Origin: Bacteroidota bacterium
Lineage (GTDB): Bacteria > Bacteroidota > Bacteroidia > AKYH767-A > OLB10
Direction: 5' to 3'
Assembly: GCA_016717325.1 (NCBI GenBank)
Contig: JADKFV010000007.1
Location: forward strand, 1-64,000
Length of the DNA: 64,000 bases
A program made the position numbers and the translations under genes. Shown piece by piece: positions 41,370 through 50,376 of this stretch (its first letter is position 1; each line of letters opens with the position of its first letter). The notes below the pieces were generated by a model. The model was not told where the DNA came from. It ran no database searches and saw only the letters and a program-made list of their open reading frames with translations.

Positions 41370-41660
41370 TTGGATTGTTTGGTCATTTTGATTGTTGGAG
41401 CTTTATGCATTCTGGTCATTGCTGAGGATTGTTAAGCACCTCTGGCCATTGAGCTATTGGGTTGTTGACTTTGCATCCTGAGGAACGAAGCATCAATGGC
41501 TCATTGGTCATGTCACCTTTAAAGTCTGGTCATTGGCCATTAAAGTCAGTATTAAGGAACTGTGAAGCAATCCTTACTCAGATCTAGTCATCAGTCATAT
41601 AATAGAGTAATTTTTAATCCTTAATTTTCAATTCTCAATTTCACCATCATTGGTCATAAA
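41370..41660 (+). repeat. Degenerate phrase repeat (GGTCATT/GGCCATT) island
   Basis: The words TTGGTCATT, CTGGTCATT, CTGGCCATTGAG and CATTGGTCATGTC recur irregularly. It also carries CATCCTGAGGAACGAAGCAT and AAGGAACTGTGAAGCAATCC, which look like decayed members of the GAGGAACGAAGCAAT family of intergenic repeats. Word content overlaps the array at 37483-37639. No gene is seen apart from the recJ-like fragment at its right end. Confidence 0.55.
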
Positions 41661-41662
41661 AA

Positions 41663-41776
41663 AAGAAGGTACCCCTTGATGTAGTTTATCACATTGACGA
41701 AAATCATTTCAATGGTAAAACAACTTTACAGCTTAATGTGAAGGATATACGGGTTGGTGAAAATGTTGCTGTGTGA
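41663..41776 (+). pseudogene. 3' remnant of a recJ-like gene
   Basis: The frame ending at TGA 41774-41776 reads KVPLDVVYHIDENHFNG then KTTLQLNVKDIRVGENVAV. This closely resembles the last segment of Bacteroidota RecJ exonuclease (the pattern YxIeeNxFNGxxxLQLNIKDI). There is no start and no upstream RecJ sequence. The 35 codons sit between the phrase-repeat island and the convergent lamin-tail gene. It is probably the scar of a deletion, duplication or rearrangement. I recognise the motif by memory only. Confidence 0.55.
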
Positions 41777-41794
41777 AAAGAATATTCAAACAAA

Positions 41795-44419
41795 TTACTT
41801 ACTCAACACCCCACCAAGCGTAACAGCATTTTTGTATTTTTTTATATTGCCTTTTTCATCAAATACTTCGGTGTAAATAATGTAAATTCCTATGGGTGCT
41901 TTTTCGTTTGCAATGTTTATTCCATCCCAACTTACATAACCACTGTTCGAAATTAAAGTATTGCGCAATAGGTATTGTACAAGTTGTCCCTGGCTATTAT
42001 ACACTTGCATATTGGCAGTATAACCCGCTTGCTCAAATTTGTAAAGTATAGTCACCACATCGTTGTAGCCATCTTCATCGGGCGAAAATGTTTCAGGCAC
42101 TATGCTGATGGTTTGTACGGGAGTTCCCGTTTCCGTGATTTGCGAATTGATGTATCCCGGTGTTGCATAACGCACGGTAGCCGCTGCAGAATGCCAATTG
42201 GTGCTATCGAGCGAAGAACGATCAATGCTTAACCGTTCTAACGAAACGCCTTCTACATCTGTCAATAAAGGGTAATGCCATTTGTCGGAATAGTAAACAC
42301 TATCGAGTGTGGCGTTCAAATTATTAAACAACACTGCTACACCGCGGTCGTCATTATAACTTGGCAAATCGGCTATATATACCACACATGCCGATGAAGG
42401 GGGCAAGTAATAATTAATAATATTTTGCGGCTCTTGTGTAATGGCAACATACTCATATGGGAATAGCAATCGCCCTTCACCGTTAGCATTAAACACAGTT
42501 CCTATTATGCCTTTATCCAAATCAACATTGCCAATTCTTAAGGCCGATAAATCAATTATTTTTCCCGAAGTATTATATAACTCTATAAAATCTTCAGCGG
42601 TGGAAGTAGGATTAAATAATATTTCATTTATAACCACATCCCCTTTCAATGCTTGTTCGGCTATGCCAATTTTAATATTTGTGTTGTTCGCTATACTATT
42701 ACCCGGGCAGTCTTCGAGGTTTATAGAAAATGTAAGATTGTAAATAACCTTAGGTGTATACGTTGCAGTAAATAACAATTGCACAGTTGTTGCATCGGCA
42801 CTAATGCTTTGTATAGATGTTGGTTTGCCTATTCCATTATCTACAAAATAATTGTTTGTTTGGTTAAGAGATCCCACAGACATGGGTTCGTCAAATTTAA
42901 TTTCAACCACATTGTTTCCAATAATACGTGCTAAGTAAACTTTAGGTGGAGTATTGTCTTCGTAAATTCCATTCACCGAATTTTGCTTGCCGGGAGTACC
43001 GCCAACTGCAGCTTTGCTACCAAGCCAATTTGCAGGGGCATTGCAGGCGAAATCTAAATCTATTCGTTCGAGTGAGTAACCGCCTGCTGCTTTTATTGGA
43101 TCACCATACCATTGATCGGAGTAATTCACAACATTAATTTCGTTACTGAGGTTATTGAACAATGATATTTTATCCCCACTGTTATTAAGCGAAGGCAACG
43201 AACTTACACCCACAATATTTGTAATTCCGGTAAAAGAAGCCACATCGCTCATATCACAAACAAGAACATATCCATTAGGTGGCAAAACGTAGTTAGGAAA
43301 ACTTCCACTAGAAGTTGAAGCATCGGTAACAGTAAAATTACTAAGGTTTAAATTTCGTGAACCACGATTATATAATTCGAGATACTCTGCATTTGGCAAT
43401 CCAAATACACCATTGGGTGCAGCCATAATTTCGGAAATAATTATTTCGTTGGGCAATGCAATAACCGGAGCAAAGTATGTAAAGTTGCCTGTAGTACCGG
43501 GGGCGATGTTATTATTACTAAGATCGCTCAAATTATCTATAGTGATGGTATTGAGCAATCCATCCTGAAACAAATTTGCAAACGTAAGGTGAACTAAGGC
43601 AGCGTTACCGCCATCAAGCACCGCTAAAGTGGGCACGCCAATACTATTGTTTACACTATAATTATTTTCGTCTTCGGCAGAGGCGGCATCAAGCGCTTCG
43701 CTAAAAACAATATCAATATTTAAAGAATCAACCACATTGATTTGCGAAACAACAGGAGGAATTAAATCTAAAATTTCGGGACCGGAATAAACATCATCAA
43801 TAAAGTGTTTATTGAAAAAACTTGCTGTAGATTGTTTTACAACTATACCTATATATGCTGATGAATTATATGTTACATCCGATGCAGTTCCTTCAGTAAA
43901 AAAATTAATACCGCCTCCGGTGTTATCGTCCATAAGGGTGAATACTCCACCCCCATCGCGCTTTATTTTAAGGTGAATTTTATTGTCACTACTACTATTG
44001 CAACGGCCATTAAACCCATCAATTAATAACGTTTCGGTGCTTCCATCTTTGCGATACAAACTTATTTCATCATCTGTATTTCCAACACGTACAAAATAAC
44101 CATTAACCGGGCCGAGCAAATTAGTATTGTCGGCAATAATGTAGTAATCAAGATAGTTTGAACCACTGGTCGAAAATTTAAGATTTACATATAAGTGCCA
44201 TTCAGCATTACCTACATATGTAGAACCTGTACTTAAATAAAAGGATTTACTTGCTGTATTGCAGTTCGACTGCAATATCGAATTGTTTACAACAAACAAA
44301 CTATCATCGCCAGTCCACACCGGGTTGTTATTGAAGTTACCATCACTAAAGTCGTCAGCTACTTGTGCGTATATAGTATTGGTTAGTAATATTAAATATA
44401 TAATCAGCAGTTTTTTCAT
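41795..44419 (-). CDS. Secreted lamin-tail-domain protein with FlgD-like C-terminus
   Basis: This 874-residue exported protein has the signal LLIIYLILLTNTIYAQ. An N-terminal concanavalin-like beta domain comes first (about 20-215), then a Big/Ig-like strand domain (PPVVSQINVVDSLNIDIVFS). Two lamin-tail domains follow (EIIISEIMAAPNGVFGLPNA and GDVVINEILFNPTSTAEDFI, each with YLELYN/FIELYNTSG). The end is a FlgD-like Ig domain (PETFSPDEDGYNDVVTILY ... APIGIYIIYTEVFDEKGN), a gliding-type tail used by T9SS cargo. It is probably surface-located. Lamin-tail proteins in bacteria often accompany extracellular nucleases or hydrolases, but no catalytic domain is visible here. Confidence 0.88.
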   Translation of the reverse strand: MKKLLIIYLILLTNTIYAQVADDFSDGNFNNNPVWTGDDSLFVVNNSILQSNCNTASKSFYLSTGSTYVGNAEWHLYVNLKFSTSGSNYLDYYIIADNTNLLGPVNGYFVRVGNTDDEISLYRKDGSTETLLIDGFNGRCNSSSDNKIHLKIKRDGGGVFTLMDDNTGGGINFFTEGTASDVTYNSSAYIGIVVKQSTASFFNKHFIDDVYSGPEILDLIPPVVSQINVVDSLNIDIVFSEALDAASAEDENNYSVNNSIGVPTLAVLDGGNAALVHLTFANLFQDGLLNTITIDNLSDLSNNNIAPGTTGNFTYFAPVIALPNEIIISEIMAAPNGVFGLPNAEYLELYNRGSRNLNLSNFTVTDASTSSGSFPNYVLPPNGYVLVCDMSDVASFTGITNIVGVSSLPSLNNSGDKISLFNNLSNEINVVNYSDQWYGDPIKAAGGYSLERIDLDFACNAPANWLGSKAAVGGTPGKQNSVNGIYEDNTPPKVYLARIIGNNVVEIKFDEPMSVGSLNQTNNYFVDNGIGKPTSIQSISADATTVQLLFTATYTPKVIYNLTFSINLEDCPGNSIANNTNIKIGIAEQALKGDVVINEILFNPTSTAEDFIELYNTSGKIIDLSALRIGNVDLDKGIIGTVFNANGEGRLLFPYEYVAITQEPQNIINYYLPPSSACVVYIADLPSYNDDRGVAVLFNNLNATLDSVYYSDKWHYPLLTDVEGVSLERLSIDRSSLDSTNWHSAAATVRYATPGYINSQITETGTPVQTISIVPETFSPDEDGYNDVVTILYKFEQAGYTANMQVYNSQGQLVQYLLRNTLISNSGYVSWDGINIANEKAPIGIYIIYTEVFDEKGNIKKYKNAVTLGGVLSK

Positions 44420-44472
44420 AATACTATTTTTATTTAAACCTATTCGTTATTTTATTAGCCATACAAAAATAG

Positions 44473-45155
44473 CTATTTTATCATCCACACTTTCATCACA
44501 ATATCTTTCAAGGGTCTGTCATTTATTTCTTTGGTAGTTGGCACATTACAAATGCTGTCGATAATATTCAAGCCTTCAATTACCTCGCCATACACAGTAT
44601 AGTTACCATCAAGGTGAGGCGTACCGCCAACAGTGGTGTATATTTTTCGTTGATCATCATTCAACGTAAATTTTCTCCGTTTGGCATATGCTTCTAAACT
44701 ATCAGGTAAATAAACTTTTCCCTGCACAATATAGAACTCGCCACCATGCGATCGCTTTTCGGGGTTGTCTTCACGTGCCTGTGCCAATGCTCCTTTTTTA
44801 TGGTAGATACCATTATGAATTTCGGACTGTATGGCATATTTTAAAGTATCGTTCTCGCCCAATGCCACACCCGCAGGTGCATTTCGTGTATCGCTCGAGC
44901 CACCCTGCATCATAAAGTTCTTTATTACCCTAAAAAAAGTTGTGCCGTTATAATATCCCTGTTCCACAAGTTTTATCATATTATCGCGGTGCACGGGGGT
45001 AGCATCGTACAATTTTATTTTCATGATGCCATATTGGGTTTCTACCCCTAAAATATGTTTGCCACTTGTGGGCGACTTTTTAACGATGCCACAAGCAGCA
45101 AAAAGAAGGGTAATCGCGATTGGTAAAACCGAATATTGCTTTGAAATGCTTTCAT
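44473..45155 (-). CDS. Lipoprotein cyclophilin-type peptidyl-prolyl isomerase (frameshifted at N-terminus)
   Basis: The clear frame from 45024 encodes a cyclophilin fold: YYNGTTFFRVIKNFMMQGGS, KGALAQAREDNPEKRSHGGE and YTVYGEVIEGLNIIDSI. It catalyses proline cis-trans isomerisation. Upstream, one added T at 45125-45128 (A4 on plus) joins ATG 45155 (MKAFQSNIRF) to LPIAITLLFAACGIVKK, a lipobox with Cys, so the mature enzyme is a lipoprotein in the periplasm. The insertion near the active site (between HGGEFYIVQG and the GGTPHLDG segment) is usual for Bacteroidota members. It ends 53 bases before the lamin-tail gene start, on the same strand. Confidence 0.87.
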
Positions 45156-45351
45156 AAATAGGTTTTGAAAAAGTTATTCACCGCATGTTAATAACTCTAC
45201 ACTTAGTTTTTTACGCTATCTGTCATAAAGTTTCGTGCAAGTGTTTTATTTTTAATATTGTTGCAACAATAAACATTTTATTTTTAAATATAAAACTAAC
45301 TTTTTATCTTGGGCGTGTATTTAAAACTATTCTAAAAAAAACAAACGCAAA

Positions 45352-46284
45352 ATGGGCGTTGACGATAACGAGTATTACGAAGAAGAAAAAACCGGAGGCA
45401 GCAGGCGTACGGTTTTTATTATCATCATTTCTATTTTATTAGGAGTGAATGGTTTGTTGTTGTGGCAATTCTTCGACAAAAAGAAAAATCTTGAAACTGT
45501 GCAGCGCGATCTGGATGAAACCATAAATGACAAAGATCAATTAAGTGCAGAATTACAAAGATTAAAAATTGAGTACGAAAAAATAAGCCAGGATAATGTC
45601 AGCCTGCAATCGCAACTGACTAATAAGGAAGAAATAATTGACGAAAAAATAAGTGAAATACAACACCTAATCAATTCGGGTGATGCAACCTTACTTAGAA
45701 AGGCACGCACCGAACTTGAAAACCTTAGGCTGTTAAATCAAAATTATGTTTTACAAATAGACACTCTCAAAACCGTAAATTCGCAATTAGCTTACCAAAA
45801 TAAAACGCTGGATTCAACACTCAACCAAACACAGGGTCAACTTACTACACTTGCCCAACAAAATAAAGGTTTGAGTGAACGCATTGCAAAAGCAAACCTT
45901 TTGAAATCCAAGGGCTTTATTGCAGTAGGTGTAAAGTTCAAGAAGAATGGTAAAGAAATAGAAACAAATGATGCTGCAGATGTTGAGGGCATAAAAATCA
46001 ACTTTACCCTTGCCGAAAATCTTAATGCCGAAAAAGGGAAACGCGATATTTATATTAGAGTATTTAGCCCCGATGGCGCTGTAATGGCAAATTCTTCGAG
46101 CACCTTCGATTACAAAGGCGAAGAAACTTTGTTTACCGGCCTTAAAAATGTTGATTACGAAAATACCGATTTACCTGTTTATTATATTTGGCAACGCAAC
46201 AGCGCCTTCAGTAAAGGCAAATATGATATTGAAATATATTGTGCCGGTGAAAAAATCGATAGCACTTCGGTTATTTTAAAATAG
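45352..46284 (+). CDS. Membrane-anchored coiled-coil protein
   Basis: This 310-residue protein has a charged N-terminus, one membrane helix (TVFIIIISILLGVNGLLLWQ, about residues 20-41), a long coiled coil (about 45-190, heptads rich in Leu/Glu/Gln) and a C-terminal beta domain (about 190-310: GFIAVGVKFKKNGKEIETND ... KYDIEIYCAGEKID). A single-spanning protein with a periplasmic coiled coil and cap suggests an envelope spacer. The family is seen in Bacteroidota but has no function I can name. It is a lone gene, divergent from the cyclophilin gene. Confidence 0.75.
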   Translation: MGVDDNEYYEEEKTGGSRRTVFIIIISILLGVNGLLLWQFFDKKKNLETVQRDLDETINDKDQLSAELQRLKIEYEKISQDNVSLQSQLTNKEEIIDEKISEIQHLINSGDATLLRKARTELENLRLLNQNYVLQIDTLKTVNSQLAYQNKTLDSTLNQTQGQLTTLAQQNKGLSERIAKANLLKSKGFIAVGVKFKKNGKEIETNDAADVEGIKINFTLAENLNAEKGKRDIYIRVFSPDGAVMANSSSTFDYKGEETLFTGLKNVDYENTDLPVYYIWQRNSAFSKGKYDIEIYCAGEKIDSTSVILK

Positions 46285-46546
46285 ATTTTGCCGATATTTT
46301 TTAATCCTCAAGAATAAACAATCATTTTTTTGTAAATTTTGATGTTGTAAAACACATTCTCATTTTCAACCTGATTGTATACTATTCAAATACACTTCAA
46401 ATTCAGCCGGTTTAACATTGTTCTAAATTGGTTTTGCAGCAATGAGTTTTATCCACAAATTGATTGCTGATCACAAACAGAAAACATTCAATTATACACG
46501 ACAACTATATACAACTAAGTCACGAATTGCTTAAATATCTTAGGCT
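46285..46546. other. Intergenic gap, no gene seen
   Basis: AT-rich sequence between the coiled-coil gene and the terminator of the blue-copper gene. No open frame, RNA gene or repeat is recognised. Confidence 0.5.
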
Positions 46547-46586
46547 AAAAAAACAAAACCGTCCGATATAAAATACCGGACGGTTT
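46547..46586 (-). terminator. Terminator of the blue-copper T9SS gene
   Basis: A perfect 10-base stem (arms 46556-46565 and 46577-46586, core ACCGTCCG/CGGACGGT) is followed on the minus strand by a T-rich run. It lies 24 bases after the stop at 46610. Confidence 0.85.
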
Positions 46587-46609
46587 CGAAGAATGTTATT
46601 TTTAAAATA

Positions 46610-47974
46610 TTATTTCTTTATGAATCTTGCTAAATATTGCTTATCACCATTGTATACTGCAACCATATATACCCCGGTTGGCAATTGGCTCAATTTTATT
46701 TCTACACTTTGTTCGTCATTCACATTTGTATTTTGCTCCATCATGGTTTGCCCCAATGAATTTACGATTTTTATTACTGCATTGTCATCGCCAAAAGGAA
46801 ATTCCACGTTCAATTTTTCCGTAGCAGGGTTTGGAAAAATGTGCAAATCATTACTAGCTGATACTATATTTAAACCTTGCTTAGGCAGCAAAGTGCTGAA
46901 TGTTGCAATTGAAGTATAAGCAGAAAAAGTAGCGTTAGGATATTTGGCACGAACACGCCATTCATATACTGTGGACATTGATAAACCTGTAATTGCTCTT
47001 GTTGGTGTATTGGTGGTGATATTAATAGTAGTCCATGCACCGGCCACCACACGATACTGCAAAGTATAACCAATGGCACATGCCACGGTATCCCATTTTA
47101 CCGATGCCCCCGATGACGTAATATTAAATGAACTTAAATTTACCGGTTTGGGCTTAACTGTTACACGTGCTGTTTTTGTTGCTGTACATCCATTTGCCGA
47201 TGTACCTGTTACTGTATACGTTGTACTTGCTATTGGGGTGGCTATAACCGGGCTGCCTGTAGTTTGATTTAACGATGCAGCCGGGCTCCATGTATAAGAA
47301 ATAGAGCCACCAGTGGCATTCAAAGTGGCACTTGTTACAGGTGGGCACAAAATGGCTGATGACGGAGAAATGGTGATGGTAGGATTGCTTTTTACATTCA
47401 CCTGTATGGCATTTGAAAGTGCAGTGTTGCCACAAGCGTTTGTATACATTACTGTATACGGGAAATTTCCTGTAGCATTCACAGTGTATGAAGAGGAGTT
47501 AGCTAAAGGTATATTGACACCATTTTTTTTCCATTGAAAAGTGCCGGTAGAAGGTGTAGCACTTAAAACAACGCTGCCCCCTTTACAAAAAGTTGTTGGG
47601 CCAGATGCAACAATACTTACTGCAGCAGCGGGGCAAATTACAATAATTGAACCTACCATCACTCCAGAATGAAATGTACAGGTATAATTATACGTTCCCA
47701 CTTTAGAAGGCACATACGTAAATGTTGTGGCACCATTGTTAAGAGGGGCAGCCCATGGAGCTGCACCACCAGGTACCACCGAGGATGTAGTATTGTGAAA
47801 TCCACTCACCCATTGCCACATCACAGTGTCGCCTAACTGGATAGTTATATTTGCCGGAGCAAATTGAAAATTACTTGTGTTAACAACAATTTTTGTTGCC
47901 TGTGCAAAATAATTGCAACCGACAATTGCGAATAATAATGCGATTTTTTTAAGATTCAGTTTGGTATTCTTCAT
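46610..47974 (-). CDS. T9SS-secreted blue-copper (plastocyanin-like) protein with Ig and Fn3 domains
   Basis: This 454-residue protein has a signal peptide (residues 1-26) and a cupredoxin domain at ~27-112. Candidate type 1 copper ligands are H60 (VSGFHNTTS), C99 and H102 (YTCTFHSG) and M106. An Ig/SprB-like segment follows (SGPTTFCKGGSVVLSATPSTG), then a second with CPPVTSATLNATGG, a fibronectin type III domain (about 290-370, ITGLSMSTVYEWRVRAKY) and a type A sorting domain (IFPNPATEKLNVEFPFG ... ARFIKK). It should be exported by T9SS and surface-bound or released. A role in extracellular electron transfer or copper handling is an inference from the ligands; binding without redox function is possible. 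Monocistronic with terminator. Confidence 0.85.
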   Translation of the reverse strand: MKNTKLNLKKIALLFAIVGCNYFAQATKIVVNTSNFQFAPANITIQLGDTVMWQWVSGFHNTTSSVVPGGAAPWAAPLNNGATTFTYVPSKVGTYNYTCTFHSGVMVGSIIVICPAAAVSIVASGPTTFCKGGSVVLSATPSTGTFQWKKNGVNIPLANSSSYTVNATGNFPYTVMYTNACGNTALSNAIQVNVKSNPTITISPSSAILCPPVTSATLNATGGSISYTWSPAASLNQTTGSPVIATPIASTTYTVTGTSANGCTATKTARVTVKPKPVNLSSFNITSSGASVKWDTVACAIGYTLQYRVVAGAWTTINITTNTPTRAITGLSMSTVYEWRVRAKYPNATFSAYTSIATFSTLLPKQGLNIVSASNDLHIFPNPATEKLNVEFPFGDDNAVIKIVNSLGQTMMEQNTNVNDEQSVEIKLSQLPTGVYMVAVYNGDKQYLARFIKK

Positions 47975-48132
47975 ATGGTTTTTTTTTCAAAAATATAAAA
48001 AAATTCAAAATGAGAAATTTTTATTTTTTTTATTGGCTTGATGTTAAATGTTATTATTTATTTAATGGCTTAAAAGGCAAAAGTTAATTTCTATTTTCGT
48101 GCGCCTCAAAAAACTCTTAAATACTTATTAAT

Positions 48133-50287
48133 ATGAATTTCCAAAAAACTGTATTAGCATTTTTATCTTTAAGCATTATGATATCGTGCACCAATAATCC
48201 AAAACCGGAAGAGAAAGACACAGTCGCCAAGCTGCGTCCTGCTTATCCCGAAACAAAAATGGATAGTAGCATTGTAGAAGATCACTTTGGCACATCGGTA
48301 GCCGACCCATATCGTTGGCTTGAGAACGATACTACTGCCGAAACCGCTGCATGGGTAAAAGCCCAAAATGAAGTAACCTTCGGTTATTTATCGAAAATTC
48401 CTTTTCGCGATAAACTAAAAACACGAATTACTGAGTTGGTAAATTATCCTAAATATGGTTCTCCTTTCCGTGCGGGTGAATATTATTTCTTCTCGAAAAA
48501 TGACGGCTTACAAAATCAAAGTGTAGTGTATTACCAAAAAGGTATCGATGGCAAACCAACAGAATTTTTAAACCCAAATACCATGAGTACTGACGGAACT
48601 GTTACTGCAGGCATGGTAGGTTTTTCGAAAGATAAATCGAAAGTGGCAATATCGGTAAGTCGAAGTGGAAGCGACTGGCAAGAGTTATATGTGATGGATG
48701 TAGCTACAAAAACAAAATTAAAAGATAGTATAAGCTGGGCAAAATTTACCGGTGCAACATGGCAAAACGATGGATTTTATTATTGCGGTTATGATGCTCC
48801 CAAAAAGGGCAAAGAATTCTCAAACAAAAATGAATTCCACAAAGTATTTTATCACAAATTGGGCGATCCACAAAGCAAAGATGCATTGGTATACGAAGAC
48901 AAAAAAAATGCTCAGCGATATTATGGAATGAACATAACAGAGGATGAGCACTTTTTATTTTTAGTTATTTCGGCCGGCACCGATAATTTTGATATGTGGT
49001 ACAAAGACCTGCGCAATCCGGCACAAAAAGAATTTATGCCGCTGTTTACAGGTATGAATCAAAAAAGCAGCGTGATAGATAATGCAGGCGATATGCTAAT
49101 TGTGCAAACAAATGTAGATGCACCAAAAAATAAAATCGTTTTGGTTGATCCAAAAAATCCTGCAAAAGAAAATTGGAAAACTCTTGTACCCGAAACAAAT
49201 GATGTAATAGAAGGTGTTGGTACAGCCGGCAAAAAAATGTTTGTCACTTATATGAAAGATGCTTGCAATAAAGTAGTTCAATTCGATTATGCAGGCAAAA
49301 AAGAGCGCGATGTTGAGCTTCCCGGAATAGGCTCTGTAGGTGGGTTTAATGGCAACTTCGATGACAAAGAATTATTTTACAGCTTTACTTCTTTTATTTA
49401 TCCCACTACCATTTTTCGTTATGATATTGCAACAGGCAAATCGGAAATTTTCCGCAAACCCGAATTGAAATTTAATCCTGATGACTATACCAGCGAACAA
49501 GTATTTTACACAAGTAAAGATGGAACAAAAATTCCCATGTTTATTACTTATAAAAAAGGAATGAAAAAAGATGGCAATAACACAACGTTGCTGTATGCTT
49601 ATGGAGGATTTAGCGTTTCGCTTACACCATCATTCAGTGCAAGTAGAATTGCCTTTTTAGAACAAGGTGGCGTTTATGCCATGGCATGCCTGCGCGGAGG
49701 AAGTGAGTATGGCGAAGAATGGCATAAGGCCGGAATGTTATTTAATAAGCAAAATGTATTTGATGATTTTATTGCTGCCGGAGAATATCTTATAAAAGAA
49801 AATTATACCACATCGAAAAAAGCTTGCCATACAAGGTGGCAGCAATGGCGGTTTGCTAATTGGTGCATGCGCAAATCAACGTCCCGAATTATATGCTGTA
49901 GCCTTACCTCAGGTAGGTGTAATGGATATGTTGCGTTATCATAAATTTACTGTTGGTTGGGGATGGATAGATGAATATGGAAATCCTGATAGCGCAAATC
50001 ACTTTGCTAATATTTACAAATACTCACCATTGCATAATATTAAAAGCGATGTAGAATATCCTGCAATAATGGTAACCACGGCCGATCATGATGACCGCGT
50101 GGTGCCGGCCCATTCATTTAAGTATATGGCTACTATGCAACAAAAATACAAAGGCAACAATCCTACTCTTATTCGGATAGATGTAAAAGCCGGACATGGT
50201 GGTGGTAAACCTCTGAGCAAAACAATTGAAGAAACTGCAGATATATTTTCCTTTATTTTTTATAATACGGGTGCAGATATAAAGTAG
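48133..50287 (+). CDS. Lipoprotein prolyl oligopeptidase, S9 family (frameshifted)
   Basis: Two frames (48133-49944 and 49853-50287) join when one A is removed from the A6 run at 49816-49821, giving TSKKLAIQGGSNGGLLIG. The ~717-residue enzyme cuts short peptides after proline. A lipobox ends the signal (LSLSIMISC). The seven-bladed propeller (about 80-440) and the alpha/beta hydrolase follow. The catalytic set is Ser in GGSNGG (codon 49841-49843), Asp in ADHDDRVVP (~50090) and His in KAGHGGGKP (50195-50197), all present. The N-terminal PYRWLEND is typical of POP. It is followed directly by a terminator. Periplasmic or surface anchoring suits use of external peptides. Confidence 0.94.
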
Positions 50288-50312
50288 TTTTTAAAAAACA
50301 TATTTCTCTGAG

Positions 50313-50344
50313 AAAAGATGGCATCAATGTGCCATCTTTTTTTT
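50313..50344 (+). terminator. Terminator after the prolyl oligopeptidase gene
   Basis: An 11-base stem (arms 50313-50323 and 50330-50340, core GATGGCA/TGCCATC) with a 6-base loop ends in eight T. It argues against the upstream in-frame ATG at 50329 as the start of the next gene. Confidence 0.9.
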
Positions 50345-50376
50345 GCTACTTTGCGTTTCAAATTTTATCTCATAAT

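Noticed and set aside
49816..49821. Programmed ribosomal frameshifting at A6 or T7 runs
   Set aside because: The needed shifts go in both directions, occur in unrelated genes including purF and pabB where no such control is known, and some sites (16942, 39798) are not slippery sequences.
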